Shown here: positions 1-11,146 of the stretch, piece by piece | How positions within the stretch are numbered: the first letter of the stretch is position 1 | Layout of the letters: every line of letters begins with the position of its first letter | Source: Bromus sterilis | Taxonomy: Eukaryota > Streptophyta > Magnoliopsida > Poales > Poaceae | Direction of reading: 5' to 3' | DNA: 64,000 nt | Assembly (NCBI GenBank): GCA_950022295.1 | Contig: OX465601.1 | Span: forward strand, 111,805,501-111,869,500 | Notes under the pieces: model-generated | What the model saw: only the letters and a program-made list of their open reading frames with translations | Told to the model about the DNA's origin: nothing | Database searches by the model: none | Translations under genes and position numbers: made by a program

Positions 1-2420
1 CCTAATGATAAAAATGAACTAATACCTCAGAGGACTATTATTGGATATAGAATGTGTATTGATTTCAGGAAGTTGAACAAGGCCACCAGGAAGGACCATT
101 ATCCTCTGCCCTTTATTGATCAGATGCTCGAGCGGCTGTCTAAAAACACCCACTTCTGCTATCTTGATGGGTATTCTGGCTTCTCCCAGATTCACGTTAA
201 CAACGCGGATCAAGAGAAGACCACCTTTACGTGTCCTTACGGTACTTATGCTTATAGGCGTATGCCTTTTGGTTCGTGTAATGCACCTGTTACTTTTCAG
301 AGGTGTATGTCTGCAATATATCATGGTTTCTGTGAGGAGATTGTAGAAATTTTCATGGACGACTTTTCCGTCTATGGAAACTCCTTTGACCATTGTATCC
401 ACAATCTTAATTAAGTTTTGCAGAGATGTGAAGATACGAATTTGGTGCTCAACTGGGAGAAGTTCCATTTCATGGTTAACGAAGGGATAGTTCTTGGACA
501 CAATATTTCCGAAAGGGGAATTGAAGTGGACAAGGCAAATATTGAAGCTATTGAAAGGATGCCCTATCCAAGGGACATCAAAGGTATTCGTAGTTTTCTA
601 GGTCATGCTGGTTTCTATAGAAGATTTATCAAGGACTTTTCTAAAACCTCGAGACCCCTTACCAATCTTCTCCAGAAGGATTCTCCTTTTGTATTTGATG
701 AAGATTGTAAGGAAGCTTTTGAAGTTCTTAAGAAATCCTTGATAACCGCTCCTATAGTACAACCACCTGACTGGAATTTTCCCTTTGAAATTATGTGTGA
801 TGCTAGTGATTTTGCTGTTGGAGTTGTTTTAGGACAAAGGGTTGACAAGAAGCTGAATGTCATCTACTATGCCAGCAAGACACTTGATAGTGCTCAAAAG
901 AATTATGCTACTACCGAGAAGGAATTCTTGGCAGTGGTGTTCGCTTGTGATAACTTTAGGCAGTATATTGTTGATTCTAAAGTTATTATTCATACTGACC
1001 ATGCTGCCATTAAGTATCTTATGCAGAAAAAGGACGCCAAACCAAGACTCATTAGATGGGTACTCCTTCTTCAAGAATTTGATTTGAAGATTGTCGATAG
1101 AAAAGGAGAAGACAATCCTGTGGCGGATAATCTTTTAAGAATGGAAGATATCCCGCACGATTCTATTCCAGTCAACGACAGTTTCCCAGATGAACAGCTT
1201 GTTGTTATAAAAGTACAATCTCATTCTGACCCTTGGTTTGCAGATTATGCTAATTTTATCGTTGCAAAGTTTTTGCCTCCAGGTTTTACATTTCAGCAGA
1301 GGAAGAAATTCTTCACGGATTTGAGGCACTACTTTTGGGATGACCCACATATTTTCAAAGAAGGTGCGGACGGGATCGTAAGAAGGTGTATACCGGAGCA
1401 CGAGCAGCAGGACATTCTTCGACAATGTCACGATAGTCCCTATGGAGGACATCATGCCGGTGAAAGGACCACACATAAAGTTTTACAATCAGGTTTTTAT
1501 TGGCCTACTCTTTTTAAGGACACCCGAAGGTACGTTCTATCTTGTGATAAGTGTCAGAGAGTTGGTAACATTAGCAGGAGAAATAAGATTCCTATGAATT
1601 ACTCACTAGTGATCGAACCTTTCGATTGCTGGGGTTTTGATTTTATGGGTCATTTTCCTCCTTCACACAAGTACACACACATCTTAGTTGCTGTTGATTA
1701 TGTAACCAAGTCGGTTGAAGCAATCCCCACTGAGAGTGTTGATCACAAGACATCTTTGAAAATGCTGAAGGATGTAATTTTTCCTAGGTTTGGAGTACCA
1801 AGGTACCTCATGACAGATGGAGGGTCACACTTCACGCATGGAGCTTTTAGGAAAGCTCTAGCCAAGTACAATGTCAATCATAGGATTGCATCACCGTACC
1901 ACCCTCAAACTAGTGGGCAAGTTGAGCTCACCAATAGGGAGATCCAGTTGATCTTATAGAAGACAGTAAACAGTTCTAGAAAGGACTGGTCAAAGAAGTT
2001 AGGAGAAGCTTTGTGGGCGCATAGAACTGCTTACAAAAACCCCATGGGCATGTCTCCGTATAAAATGGTCTATGGCAAGGCTTGCCATTTACCAACTCTC
2101 TGGGATGTCAGAGAGCTAAATGCTGAACCAAAGTTAGCTGGTGAAAAGCGTCTCATGAACTTGACTTCTCTATATGAGTGGAGGAGTGAAGCTTACGGGA
2201 GCGCTAAAATGTTCAAGGAAAAGGTAAAGAAGTGGCACGATAAAAGAATTCTGAAACGTGAATTTAATGTTGGTGATAAAGTTTTGTTGTTTAGATCTCG
2301 TTTTAGGTTTTCTCCAGGTAAACTACTTTCCAGATGGGAAGGACCTTTTCATGTCGAAGAAGTATATCGGTCTGGTGCAATCAAGATCAATAATTTTGAA
2401 GGCACCAAACCTCAAGTTGT
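1..2420 (+). pseudogene. Element A pol (reverse transcriptase, RNase H, integrase), broken
   Basis: Reading frame 1 is open from the first base and encodes the Athila-lineage polyprotein: RT with the FMDD active site at 352-363, RNase H (CDASDF near 795, TTEKEF near 910, HTDHA near 993), the integrase zinc region (HH near 1450, CDKCQ near 1540) and the DDE core (FDFMG near 1635, TDGGSHF near 1815, GQVELTNRE near 1920). Two in-frame stops break it: TAA at 412-414 where the copy in E has Lys, and TAG at 1957-1959 where E has Gln. An 18-bp in-frame deletion follows 'KACHLP' near 2095. There is no frameshift. Element B enters at 2421, and the last 42 codons resume at 10692. The gene is dead but highly recognisable. 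Confidence 0.93.
2416..2420. repeat. Target site duplication of element B, left copy (GTTGT)
   Basis: These five bases precede the TG of the B 5' LTR and are repeated at 10687-10691 directly after its terminal CA. Removing B and one copy restores an uninterrupted pol frame, which confirms the insertion boundaries. Confidence 0.95.
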
Positions 2421-4043
2421 TGATACGTCCAAAACGTATCTATAATTTCTGCTTGCTCCATGCATGTTTTATGAGGTATTGCTATGTTCTAGATACACTT
2501 TCATACACTTTTTATCATATTTGGACTAACCTATTAACTCAGTGCACCCCAGTGCCAGTTCCTGTTTTCTGCTATTTTTCTATTTCAGGTTTCCCCCATA
2601 TAAAAAGTGCCAGAAAAATTCCGGGAAAAATATAGGAAAAATCAGCGTACAGGAAGCTTCGTGAAGATCCCGAGTGGGGCCAGAGGGGAGCCAGGGGTGG
2701 CCCAGGCGGCCACCCGGCGTGGCCCCACCCCTGGCCGCGCCAGGGGGGCGCCTGGGGCCCTTGGTCCACCTGTGGCTGCCCCCTTCGCCTATATATCCCC
2801 CGTGACGTGAAACCCTCGGGGAGAGAACCCTTTTTCGCGATCTCGCCTTTGTTCCGCCGCCGCCGCGCTTCCGAGATCGGGAGCACCAGAAGACCCCTTC
2901 CCGGCACCCTGCCGGAGGGAGGGCCGACCTCCGGGAGTCTCCTCTACACCATCGATGCTTCTCGGATGTCTCGTGGGTAGTTTTCCTTGGACCATGGGTC
3001 CGTGATCAGTAGCTATGTGATGTTCTCCTCCCCTCTTTGTTCTTCATGGTTTAGACCTCGTGAGCTTCCCTACATGATCAAGGCACTTTTTTAATCTTTC
3101 TGCTATTGCTATGCTGAGTTTGATTGGATCTGATGGATTATGAGATTATGTTCAGATTGTGATTGAGTAATATATTTGGTTTTTATCTCTTATATTTTTG
3201 TTCCTAAGTAATTCTTGCATGTTCTCCGTTGCTGTTTATTGCTTTAGCCAAGTAGTAGGTAGTAACCCCAAGAGGGAACGTTATGCTCGATTGTGGGTTC
3301 ATGCCCCCCGATGACACGCTTGAGTGGCAGAAACATGAGTCTAGGGGATGTGTTGTTGCCACAAGGGGGAAACCAACGGGGCTTGTAACCGCGGTTGCAA
3401 GGATTGTTTACTTTACGCAGAGTGCTTTTTAATGCAGTTGTATGTTGCTTTGGGTTTACACTTTGGGTGGGGCTCGCAACTTAATACCAACGAGATGTTC
3501 TGGATAGATATCTCAAGGTGGATGATTAGTAGTAGATGCAGTTGGATTTCGGTCTACTTATTTTGGCGTACTGCCCGTGCTTTTGAGCCTCTTCCTTTCT
3601 TTTGTAGCATAGTTAGCATTGCGGTGCGTTCATAATCCTGTCAATTGCCCTTCTGTAATTTGTTTACCTCGCATAGCAGTTTTATCGTCTTTTGGGAGAG
3701 AGACATCACTAGTGAACATCACGTATCCCGGTCCACGTCCTCATTACTGTTTCCACGCTCATTTACTTTTCTGCTTTTACTTTCAGTTGCTATCATTATC
3801 CCTTGTGTTTGATCCTTTGTGAACAACAAGACCAGAGAGATTGACAACCTCTCTGAACTTCGTTGGGAACAAAGTTATTTGTGTCTGTGTGCAGGTCCGC
3901 GTCAGTTGCGCCGCTGACACCTACTTATCATCTCTGGAGTCCTACTGGAGACAAACCTTGGTATCTTCACTGAGGGAAACTTGCTGCTGCACTGCATCTC
4001 AACCTTCCACTTGGGGTAACCAACGAGGGGCGAGAAGCCATCA
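2421..4043 (+). repeat. Element B 5' LTR
   Basis: It starts TGATACGTCC and ends CCATCA, and is repeated at 9063-10686. A 7-bp inverted repeat sits at the start (GATACGT 2422-2428, ACGTATC 2434-2440). A GC-rich palindromic block (about 2677-2762) lies just upstream of a TATA box (about 2789-2798), placing the promoter about 370 bp into the LTR. Confidence 0.95.
2677..2798 (+). promoter_or_regulatory. Element B LTR core promoter: GC-rich palindromic block plus TATA box
   Basis: A block rich in GGCGCGGCC/GGCCGCGCC and CCCAGGCG/CGCCTGGG, able to fold back on itself, is followed by CCTATATATCCC. The same layout recurs at 9317-9440, 13030-13137, 14930-15010, 23492-23602, 54321-54430 and 56925-57036. 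The role as promoter is inferred from layout. Confidence 0.6.
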
Positions 4044-4053
4044 AACAAATTTC

Positions 4054-4071
4054 TGGCGCCGTTGCCAAGGA
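4054..4071 (+). promoter_or_regulatory. Element B primer binding site (tRNA-Asp type)
   Basis: TGGCGCCGTTGCCAAGGA differs at two bases from TGGCGCCGTTGCCGGGGA, the complement of the plant tRNA-Asp 3' end used by Athila-like elements. It lies 10 bp after the LTR. Confidence 0.85.
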
Positions 4072-4206
4072 CTCCGAGTGCTAAGATAGGGGAGTTGCAC
4101 ACTACCCTTTACCTTTGTTTTTTAGTCTTGTTAGTTTACCTTTCAGTTTTTATCTTTGTGTCTTATATCAAAAATCACAAAAAAATCTGCCACACTTGCT
4201 GCTACT

Positions 4207-6226
4207 ATGGGTTCCACTGAAAACACCAAGTTGTGTGACTTCACTAGTCACAACAACCAAGACTTTATTTGCACCCCCATTGCCACACATGCCACTTCAG
4301 CTACCTCTTATGAAATTAAACCTGCCTTGCTAAACCTTGTTATGAGATATCAATTCTCTGGTGTGATGCTGCTTTACACTTGAATAATTTTGTTGAATTA
4401 TGTGATATGCAAAAGTATAAAGAAGTAGAAGGTGATATTGTTAAGCTCAAGCTCTTTCCTTTCTCTTTAAGGGGAGACGCTAAAATCTGGTTTCAATCTT
4501 TTCCTAGGAATAGCATAGATTCTTGGGATAAGTGCAAAGATGCATTTATAGGGAAGTACTACCCACCTACTAAAATTATCCAATTAAGGAGTAACATTAT
4601 GAATTTTAAGCAATTGGATAATGAACACGTTGCCCAAGCTTGGAACGAATGAAATCTCTTGTTAAGAAATGCTCTAAACATGGTTTGACTACCTGGATGG
4701 TTATCCAGACTTTTTATGCAGGCTTGAACTTTACCTCGCGGAACCTGTTAGATTCGGCCGCGGGAGGAACCTTTATGTCAACTACACTTGGTGCTGCCAC
4801 GAAGTTTCTCAATGAATTGATGACCAATTATTCCCAATGGCACACCGAACGCGCTCCAACAGGTAGGAAGGTAAACTCTGTCGACGAAATTACCTCCCTC
4901 AATGAAAAAGTTGACTTAATTATGTCTCTACTTACCAAGCAACCCTCTATTGATCCTCGTGATGTCCCTTTCAATTCTTTGGTTTCCCAAGAACAAATAG
5001 ATGTGAACGTTATTGCTAGAAACAATTTCAACAACACTGCTTATAGGGGTAATTTTGCTAGCAATCCTAGACCGTTTCCATCAAACTATGGGAACAACAA
5101 CACTTACCCTAGCAATAAGAACCCCTCTTCTGAATTGGAAAACATGCTTAGAGACTTTATCACTACCCAAAAAGCCTTCAACAAAAATGTAGAGGAGAAA
5201 TTAGATAATCTCTCTTTGAAGGTAGAAAGCTTAGCCCTCTATATTTATATGCTTAAAATTAGAACCTCTCCCCTTGAGGAGAATAAGGCCACTCCTATTA
5301 ATGCTATCCAATTACAAATTAATGAAAATATTAGGATGATGGCTAAACTTAAAGAAAGGTGGGCTAGAGAAAAAGAGGAAGAGGATAGAATTAAGAGCCT
5401 TCCTACACACCACACAGTTGCCACTATCCAAATTGTTGAGGATACCCGAACTATTAGCACCCAATGCACTCCTAGTCCCGTTGGACCTATTAATGGTGAT
5501 GCTAATACCTCAACCGTAGATAAAGAAACTCCTATGAACATAGAGGGTTTCAAACAAGTGCGCCTAGATGACACTACTACCACCTTTGATAGTAGTGATA
5601 TTGATTTTGATAGTTGCACCCTCTCAGAAGTTATCAGTTTGCTACACAAAATGTATAGAGACCCCCACACTAGCACACTTAATCTTGCCTTCACGAAGCA
5701 TATCACAAATGCTCTTATCAAAGCTAGGGAGGAGAAGCTTAGAGTAGAAGCCTCCATACCTAGGAAGCTAGATGATGGTTGGGACCCTATGATCAAAATT
5801 AAATTAAATAACTTCTCTTGCTATGCTTTATTTGATGTTGGAGCTTGTACCTCCGTTATGCCCAAAAGAATATTTGATATGTTTGAATTGAAGCCCTTTG
5901 AGCCTTGTTCTTTTGGTGTTCGTCTTGTTGATTCTTCCGTAAAGAAACCTTTGGGGAAGATCGACGATGTTCTTATCATTGTCAATGACAACTATGTTCC
6001 CGTTGATTTTATTGTTATGGATATAGAGTGTGAACCTTTGTGTCCAATTATTTTGGGAGGTCCTTTTCTTCGCACCATTGGTGCGGTTATTGACATGAAA
6101 GAGGGGAATATAAAATTCCAATTCCCTCTCAAGAAAGGGATGGAACACTTCCCTAGAAAGAAAATCAAGTTACCTTTTGAGTCCGTTACACGGGCTAGTT
6201 ATTCTCTTTCTCTTGATAAAACTTGA
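4207..6226 (+). pseudogene. Element B gag with protease-like C-terminal domain, two frameshifts
   Basis: ATG at 4207 begins a frame that ends at 4383. The gag continues in another frame (about 4365-4652) and then in a third (4640-6226). The joins at about 4365 and about 4640 look like single-base indels, the second in the stretch preceding ERMKSL. Recognisable gag text includes LKLFPFSLRG, IGKYYPP, IIQLRSNIMNF and FYAGLNF. The C-terminal part resembles a retroviral-type aspartic protease fold: ALFDVGACTSVMP near 5825, with DVG in place of the usual D-S/T-G, and PIILGGPFLRTIG near 6048. The frame ends at 6226 with no RT, whereas autonomous relatives continue into pol. No zinc knuckle is visible. 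Confidence 0.85.
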
Positions 6227-7711
6227 TTCTTCTTTCGCATCATGCCTAGCTTAAAGGCATAAAAGAAAGCGCTTTCGGGAGGCAGCCTGCAACGAATTTA
6301 GGTTTTTCTTTTGCTTTTGTTGTGTCTTGATGTTTGTTACTACTGTAGCAACATCATTGTATCTTTATTTTTCAGCTTTGTGCCAAGTTATAGCCTCTTA
6401 CGGACTGGGAAGTAAAAGTTATGACATGCTGTCCAGAAATCAGATTCTGTCCTCGTGACCAGAAAAATTCCAGAAAAATCCCAGTTCATATTTTTGAGCT
6501 GAAATTCTTACACAGTCTGCTCTATACAATTACGAAACTTCCGTATGTTCTGAGTTTTTTTATTTGAGTTGCAGAAGTATCCCTAAAAAATTCTTTACTA
6601 CCTGCTGTTCTGTTTTTCACAGATTCTGCCACGTTTTGTCTCTCCTAACTTTTGCAAACCTTAAGCTTACTTTTTCTTTGCAAAAACCTTTTGGAACTCT
6701 TGAGAAACAATAGCTCTTCAAAAATATCTTTATATCCAGTAGGGAAAAATTATTTATTAAGGGTACTAACCTCTCTAATCAGCTTATGATGAGTTATGTA
6801 TGAAGGGAGTTTTCAAGTGTGCGATGGAAGATGATGAAAGAAGATCCAGGAGTGTCAAGCGCTCAAGCTTGGGGATGCCCCCATGCATCCCCAATAAATA
6901 TTCAAGGAGACTCAAGCGTCTAAGCTTGGGGATGCCCCCGTGCATCCACTTCTCCATCAACAATCATCAGTTCGTCCTTCGTCTCACTATATTTTTATCA
7001 CTTCATGTGTTATGTGCTATCCTTGGAGCGTCTCGCTCTTAGGTTTTATTTTTAATTTTATTTAGCTTTGCTTGCTGTTCATAACAATTTAGATCCCATC
7101 TTACTTTGTGTGGGAGAGAAACACGCTCCACTTTCAAAATATAGAACACATCATAGGATTTTTCCTGCTTATGTTTTTGCTGTTGTGTGTTCTTTATCTT
7201 TTCATAGCTGCTGCCATGTTTAGTTTTAGTCTTAGTTTGTCTTTAGCAAGAGCCTTGGCTTTTGTTTAGTTTGTTGCTGGAACTCTTTTTAGTTTTCATT
7301 TTTATCTTGTTAAAGAGATTTGGTTGTTGCAATGAGTTGTGTCTTGTCTTGAAAGTAGGTAATTGAGGTTGCTATTTAATTCTAGTAGTAACTTGCAATA
7401 GTTTTGAAGTATTGATGTGAGTAATGTTTGAACTTTTGGTGTCAAGAGCTCTAGCCTATTAGTGATAGGTGTCGTATTTTGGGCAATCCGTGTGTATTTT
7501 CAAAACCTACAAAACTAGTTGAGAACTCTAGCTACTAGATGGATCACTAATCTTTGGAGGGATCGAATATTAGAGAACACTCACGTACCATGAGTCGAGG
7601 ATGCGCAAGGATAACAAAACCCCCATACACTCCTCCTCGGGGTACTTGTCTCTTTGTGAACCTCCTTATTAGATTGAGAGTTACTGATAATAAGTGCATG
7701 AGTTCTTCGGA

Positions 7712-7963
7712 CTAATGTAAGTATTGAAAGTTGACACTTCCACCTTCCCATATTTTGCTAGCCTCTCCCGTGTCGTGCATTGCCTTCTTCTCACTCCGAG
7801 AGTTGGTGTCCACCTTCGCCGGTACATCCAAACCCTTGGCATGATACGCTTTGTCATCATAAACCTCCTCATATCTTTCCTCAAAACAGCCACCATACCA
7901 ACCTATCAAGGCATTTCCATAGCCTTTCCGAGATATATTGACAGGCAACTTCCACCTCTTCAT
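7712..7963 (-). CDS. Possible antisense ORF (aORF) of the Sabrina-like family, 83 aa
   Basis: A true ATG at 7963 on the minus strand opens an 83-residue frame opposite to gag. It is glycine/tyrosine rich in the middle (GWYGGCFEERYEEVYDD) and hydrophilic towards the end. The homologous stretch in element C (16359-16463, + strand) reads similarly (IGRYGGCFEE) but has two stops. Additional antisense ORFs near the 3' LTR are known in some plant Ty3/gypsy lineages such as Tat. I cannot assign a function, and it may be chance. C is cut within this region by insertion of D. Confidence 0.3.
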   Translation of the reverse strand: MKRWKLPVNISRKGYGNALIGWYGGCFEERYEEVYDDKAYHAKGLDVPAKVDTNSRSEKKAMHDTGEASKIWEGGSVNFQYLH

Positions 7964-9049
7964 GACTTGATCTTCATGTCATACATGTTCCTGCTACACT
8001 GGCAGCGACATACATTGCATACATAATGATAGTTACATCTTCTTTATGATTTTGAGTACCTTGTAAAGTGTGAAAGATCTCCTTTACCTTCTTGTAAAAT
8101 AGAGTGTTTCCCTTAAGTGAGGAAAAGATCCCAAAGTGGACACAATAAAAGATCCCAAAGAGGACAAATGGGAGTTAAATAGAAAGACCATTGAGGCCAC
8201 CAAAAAAATACAAAAAATAGAAAAAGAGAAAAAGAAATAAAAAGAGAGAAAGGGGCAACACTACTATCCTTTTGAGAGATCCACACTAGTACTCCCTTTA
8301 TATCCTTGTACTCCATAGAGATGATCTTCATGCATATAGCTATGTGGGGACCTTCACACTATAGAACTTGGCTTGCATATTCCAAGGATGAGCCTCCTCA
8401 AACGAGCTCTAGGTCTTCATGAGCGAGCAAGTTAGATGCACCCCCACTAGTTCATTTGGAGAGCTTCCTAGCTCGTATGTGCATCCGTTGCATGGCAATC
8501 CCTACTCCTCACATCATATCTATCATTTGGCATCTCTTGCCTATGATTGTCCTCATTGATGTGAGCCTTTCTCATCTTTTTTGTCTTCCTCCTCCATACT
8601 TCTCTCTTTGCCATCCTAAGTGTCAACTCTCGTGCTTACGCTCATCCATTGCATGAGTGCTCAAAATATTAAAAAAGGAGTGGATCAAATTGGCTTGTAC
8701 CTGGCTAGTGGTCTGGGGACGAGTCAAGATAAGATTCCAGGAAAAGACCAAGTGTGAAACTTTAGTAGATTGAGTTCTCAACACAAAATACTTTTTCTCG
8801 TATTCCCTATCCCCCTTCTTGCACGCAAACACCATTTGGAGACATTCGAGTCACGCACAGCTAGAGCTCTTGCACCTAATGTTCTTTTGTTACTTGTTTC
8901 AATGCTAATATAGACTCTTGCATGTTATGACTTGATTTGAATTTCTAACCTTGATTACTTTACTTTTCAAAGTTCTTATATGGTTGCTAGCATGTCACCA
9001 CAGAAATTATGCCGTTATCATTTACCTACTCGAGGACGAGCAGGAATTA

Positions 9050-9062
9050 AGCTTGGGGATGT
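9050..9062 (+). promoter_or_regulatory. Element B polypurine tract region
   Basis: The purine-rich AAGCTTGGGGATGT abuts the TG of the 3' LTR, the expected position of the plus-strand primer. Confidence 0.75.
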
Positions 9063-10686
9063 TGATACGTCCAAAACGTATCTATAATTTCTGCTTGCTC
9101 CATGCATGTTTTGTGTGATATTGCTATGTTCTAGATACACTTTCATACACTTTTTATCATATTTGGACTAACCTATTAACTCAGTGCACCCCAGTGCCAG
9201 TTCCTGTTTTCTGCTCTTTTTCTATTTTAGTTTTCCCCCATATAAAAAGTGCCAGAAAAATTCCGGGAAAAATATAGGAAAAATCAGCGTACAGGAAGCT
9301 TCGCGAAGAGCCCGAGTGGGGCCAGAGGGGAGCCAGGGGTGGCCCAGGCGGCCACCCGGCGCGGCCCCACCCCTGGCCGCGCCAGGGGGGGCGCCTGGGG
9401 CCCCTGGTCCACCTTTGGCTGCCCCCTTCGCCTATATATCCCCCGTGACGTGAAACCCTCGGGGAGAGAACCCTTTTTCGCGATCTCGCCTCCGTTCCGC
9501 CGCCGCCGCGCTTCCGTGATCGGGAGCACCAGAAGACCCCTTCCCGGCACCCTGCTGGAGGGAGGTCCGACCTCCGGGAGTCTCCTCTCTACCATGGATG
9601 CTTCCCGGATGTCTCGTGAGTAGTTTTCCTTGGACCATGGGTCCGTGATCAGTAGCTATGTGATGTTCTCCTCCCCTCTTTGTTCTTCATGGTTTAGACC
9701 TCATGAGCTGCCCTACATGATCAAGGCACTTTTGTAATCTTTGTGTTATTGCTATGCTGAGTTTGATTGGATCTGATGGACTATGAGATTATGTTCAGAT
9801 TGTGATTGAGTAATATATTTGGTTTTTATCTCTTATATTTTTGTTCCTAACTAATTCTTGCATGTTCTCCGTTGCTGTTTATTGCTTTGGCCAAGTAGTA
9901 GGTAGTAACCCCAAGAGGGAACGTTATGCTCGATTGTGGGTTCATGCCCCCCGATGACACGCTTGAGTGACAGAAACATGAGTCTAGGGGATGTGTTGTT
10001 GCCAAAAGGGGGAAAACAACGGTGCTTGTAACCGCGGTTGCAAGGATTGTTTACTTTACACAGAGTTCTTTTTAATGCAGTTGTCTGTTGCTTTGGGTTT
10101 ACACTTTGGGTGGGGCTCGCAACTTAATACCAGCGAGATGTTCTGGATAGATATCTCAAGGTGGATGATTAGTAGTAGATGCAGTTGGATTTCGGTCTAC
10201 TTATTTTGGCGTACCTCCCGTGCTTTTGAGCCTCTTCCTTTCTTTTGTAGCATAGCTAGCATTGCGGTGCGTTCATAATCCTGTCAATTGCCCTTCTGTA
10301 ATTTGTTTACCTCGCATAGCAGTTTTATCGTCTTTTGGGAGATAGACATCACTAGTGAACATCACGTATCCCGGTCCACGTCTTCATTACTGTTTCCACG
10401 CTCATTTACTTTTCTTCTTTTACTTTCAGTTGCTATCATTATCCCTTGTGTTTGATCCTTTGTGAACAACAAGACCAGAGAGATTGACAACCTCTCTGAA
10501 CTTTGTTGGGAACAAAGTTATTTGTGTCTGTGTGCAGGTCAGCGTCAGTTGCGCCGCTGACACCTACTTATCACCTCTGGAGTCCTACTGGAGACAAACC
10601 TTGGTATCTTCACCGAGGGAAACTTGCTGCTGCACTGCATCTCTACCTTCCACTTGGGGTAACCAACAAGGGGCGAGAAGCCATCA
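9063..10686 (+). repeat. Element B 3' LTR
   Basis: Direct repeat of 2421-4043 with scattered substitutions and one extra base. It ends CCATCA and is followed by GTTGT. The GC-rich block lies at about 9317-9413 and the TATA box at 9431-9440. Confidence 0.95.
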
Positions 10687-10691
10687 GTTGT
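10687..10691. repeat. Target site duplication of element B, right copy (GTTGT)
   Basis: Matches 2416-2420. Confidence 0.95.
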
Positions 10692-10818
10692 GAATGGACA
10701 AAGACTCAAACATTATGTGGCAAGTGATCCAATCAATGTGGATGAAAACATGATATATACAAGAACTCATGATGAGCATGTTGCAGCCCAGTTTCAGACT
10801 CCAGCAGGAGCAGAATAA
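10687..10818 (+). pseudogene. Element A pol, C-terminal end after insertion B
   Basis: After the duplicated GTTGT, the frame interrupted at 2420 resumes ([13 protein letters not shown]..., ending in an acidic tail) and stops with TAA at 10816-10818. The same tail ends the pol of element E at 48386, which proves the two halves were once joined. Confidence 0.9.
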
Positions 10819-10833
10819 GAAAAGGTATGAATT

Positions 10834-11146
10834 ATGGTAAGAAAACACCGCGAACGTCAAGAAGAAATTTCCGCAAGACAAGCGGAGATGGAGCGCTCCA
10901 TGAGAGAGGAAGTCAAGTAGAGTCCAACCTCAATATGATCTTTCTCTTAACCTTTCAGGGGCCTCCACTTCACTTGAAGATCAACGCAAGCTTTCCACCA
11001 TCTCCGAGGCCTACCGCATCACCAACCAACTCTTTGAAGATTTCTATGTACTAAAAATACAAGTGGAAGTCTTGGAGTCAGAGAACCGAACCCTTCGCCG
11101 TTTCATCAGGGATCTGAAGAAACAACCACAACAAGATGAGGAGTAA
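10834..11146 (+). pseudogene. Element A extra ORF3 (coiled-coil), degraded
   Basis: Downstream of pol, an ATG at 10834 opens a charged segment (RKHRERQEEISARQ, then AEMERSMREEVK) that stops at 10915. A second segment in another frame (about 10960-11146) reads STSLEDQRKLSTISEAYRI, then a heptad-rich stretch including VEVLESENRTLRRF, ending at TAA 11144-11146. Both look like parts of one alpha-helical coiled-coil protein. The 42 bases between begin GTAGAG and end TTTCAG, but this is short for a plant intron, so ordinary decay is at least as likely. Athila-lineage elements often carry a 3' ORF here. The ORF3 of element E occupies the same slot but has a different sequence. Confidence 0.55.

Larger units (their letters stand above)
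6227..9062 (+). other. Element B 3' internal region, no sense coding
   Basis: This stretch of 2.8 kb lies between gag and the 3' LTR and has no sense-strand protein I recognise. Parts of 7700-9062 are conserved in inverted form in element C (15266-16463). It carries two copies of a PPT-like 13-mer (6878 and 6925 areas), an antisense ORF (7712-7963), and the true PPT at its right edge. Confidence 0.8.
2421..10686 (+). mobile_element. Element B: Sabrina-like (Athila-related) retrotransposon without pol, complete, nested in A
   Basis: The element is 8266 bp with LTRs of 1623 and 1624 bp, TG...CA ends, a GTTGT target duplication, a PBS complementary to tRNA-Asp, and a PPT. Between the LTRs I find only a broken gag plus aspartic-protease-like region (4207-6226), then 2.8 kb with no RT, RNase H or integrase. 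It would have depended on proteins from another element. LTR ends and layout recall the Triticeae Sabrina family, an assignment from memory. LTR mismatches are visible, so the insertion is not very recent. Confidence 0.92.

Noticed and set aside
5245..5796. 183-codon minus-strand ORF opposite B gag
   Set aside because: Antisense shadow of gag with hydrophobic low-complexity content; no support.
10915..10956. GT...AG stretch inside the A ORF3 considered as an intron
   Set aside because: Only 42 bases, below usual plant intron size, and removing it does not join the two frames correctly.
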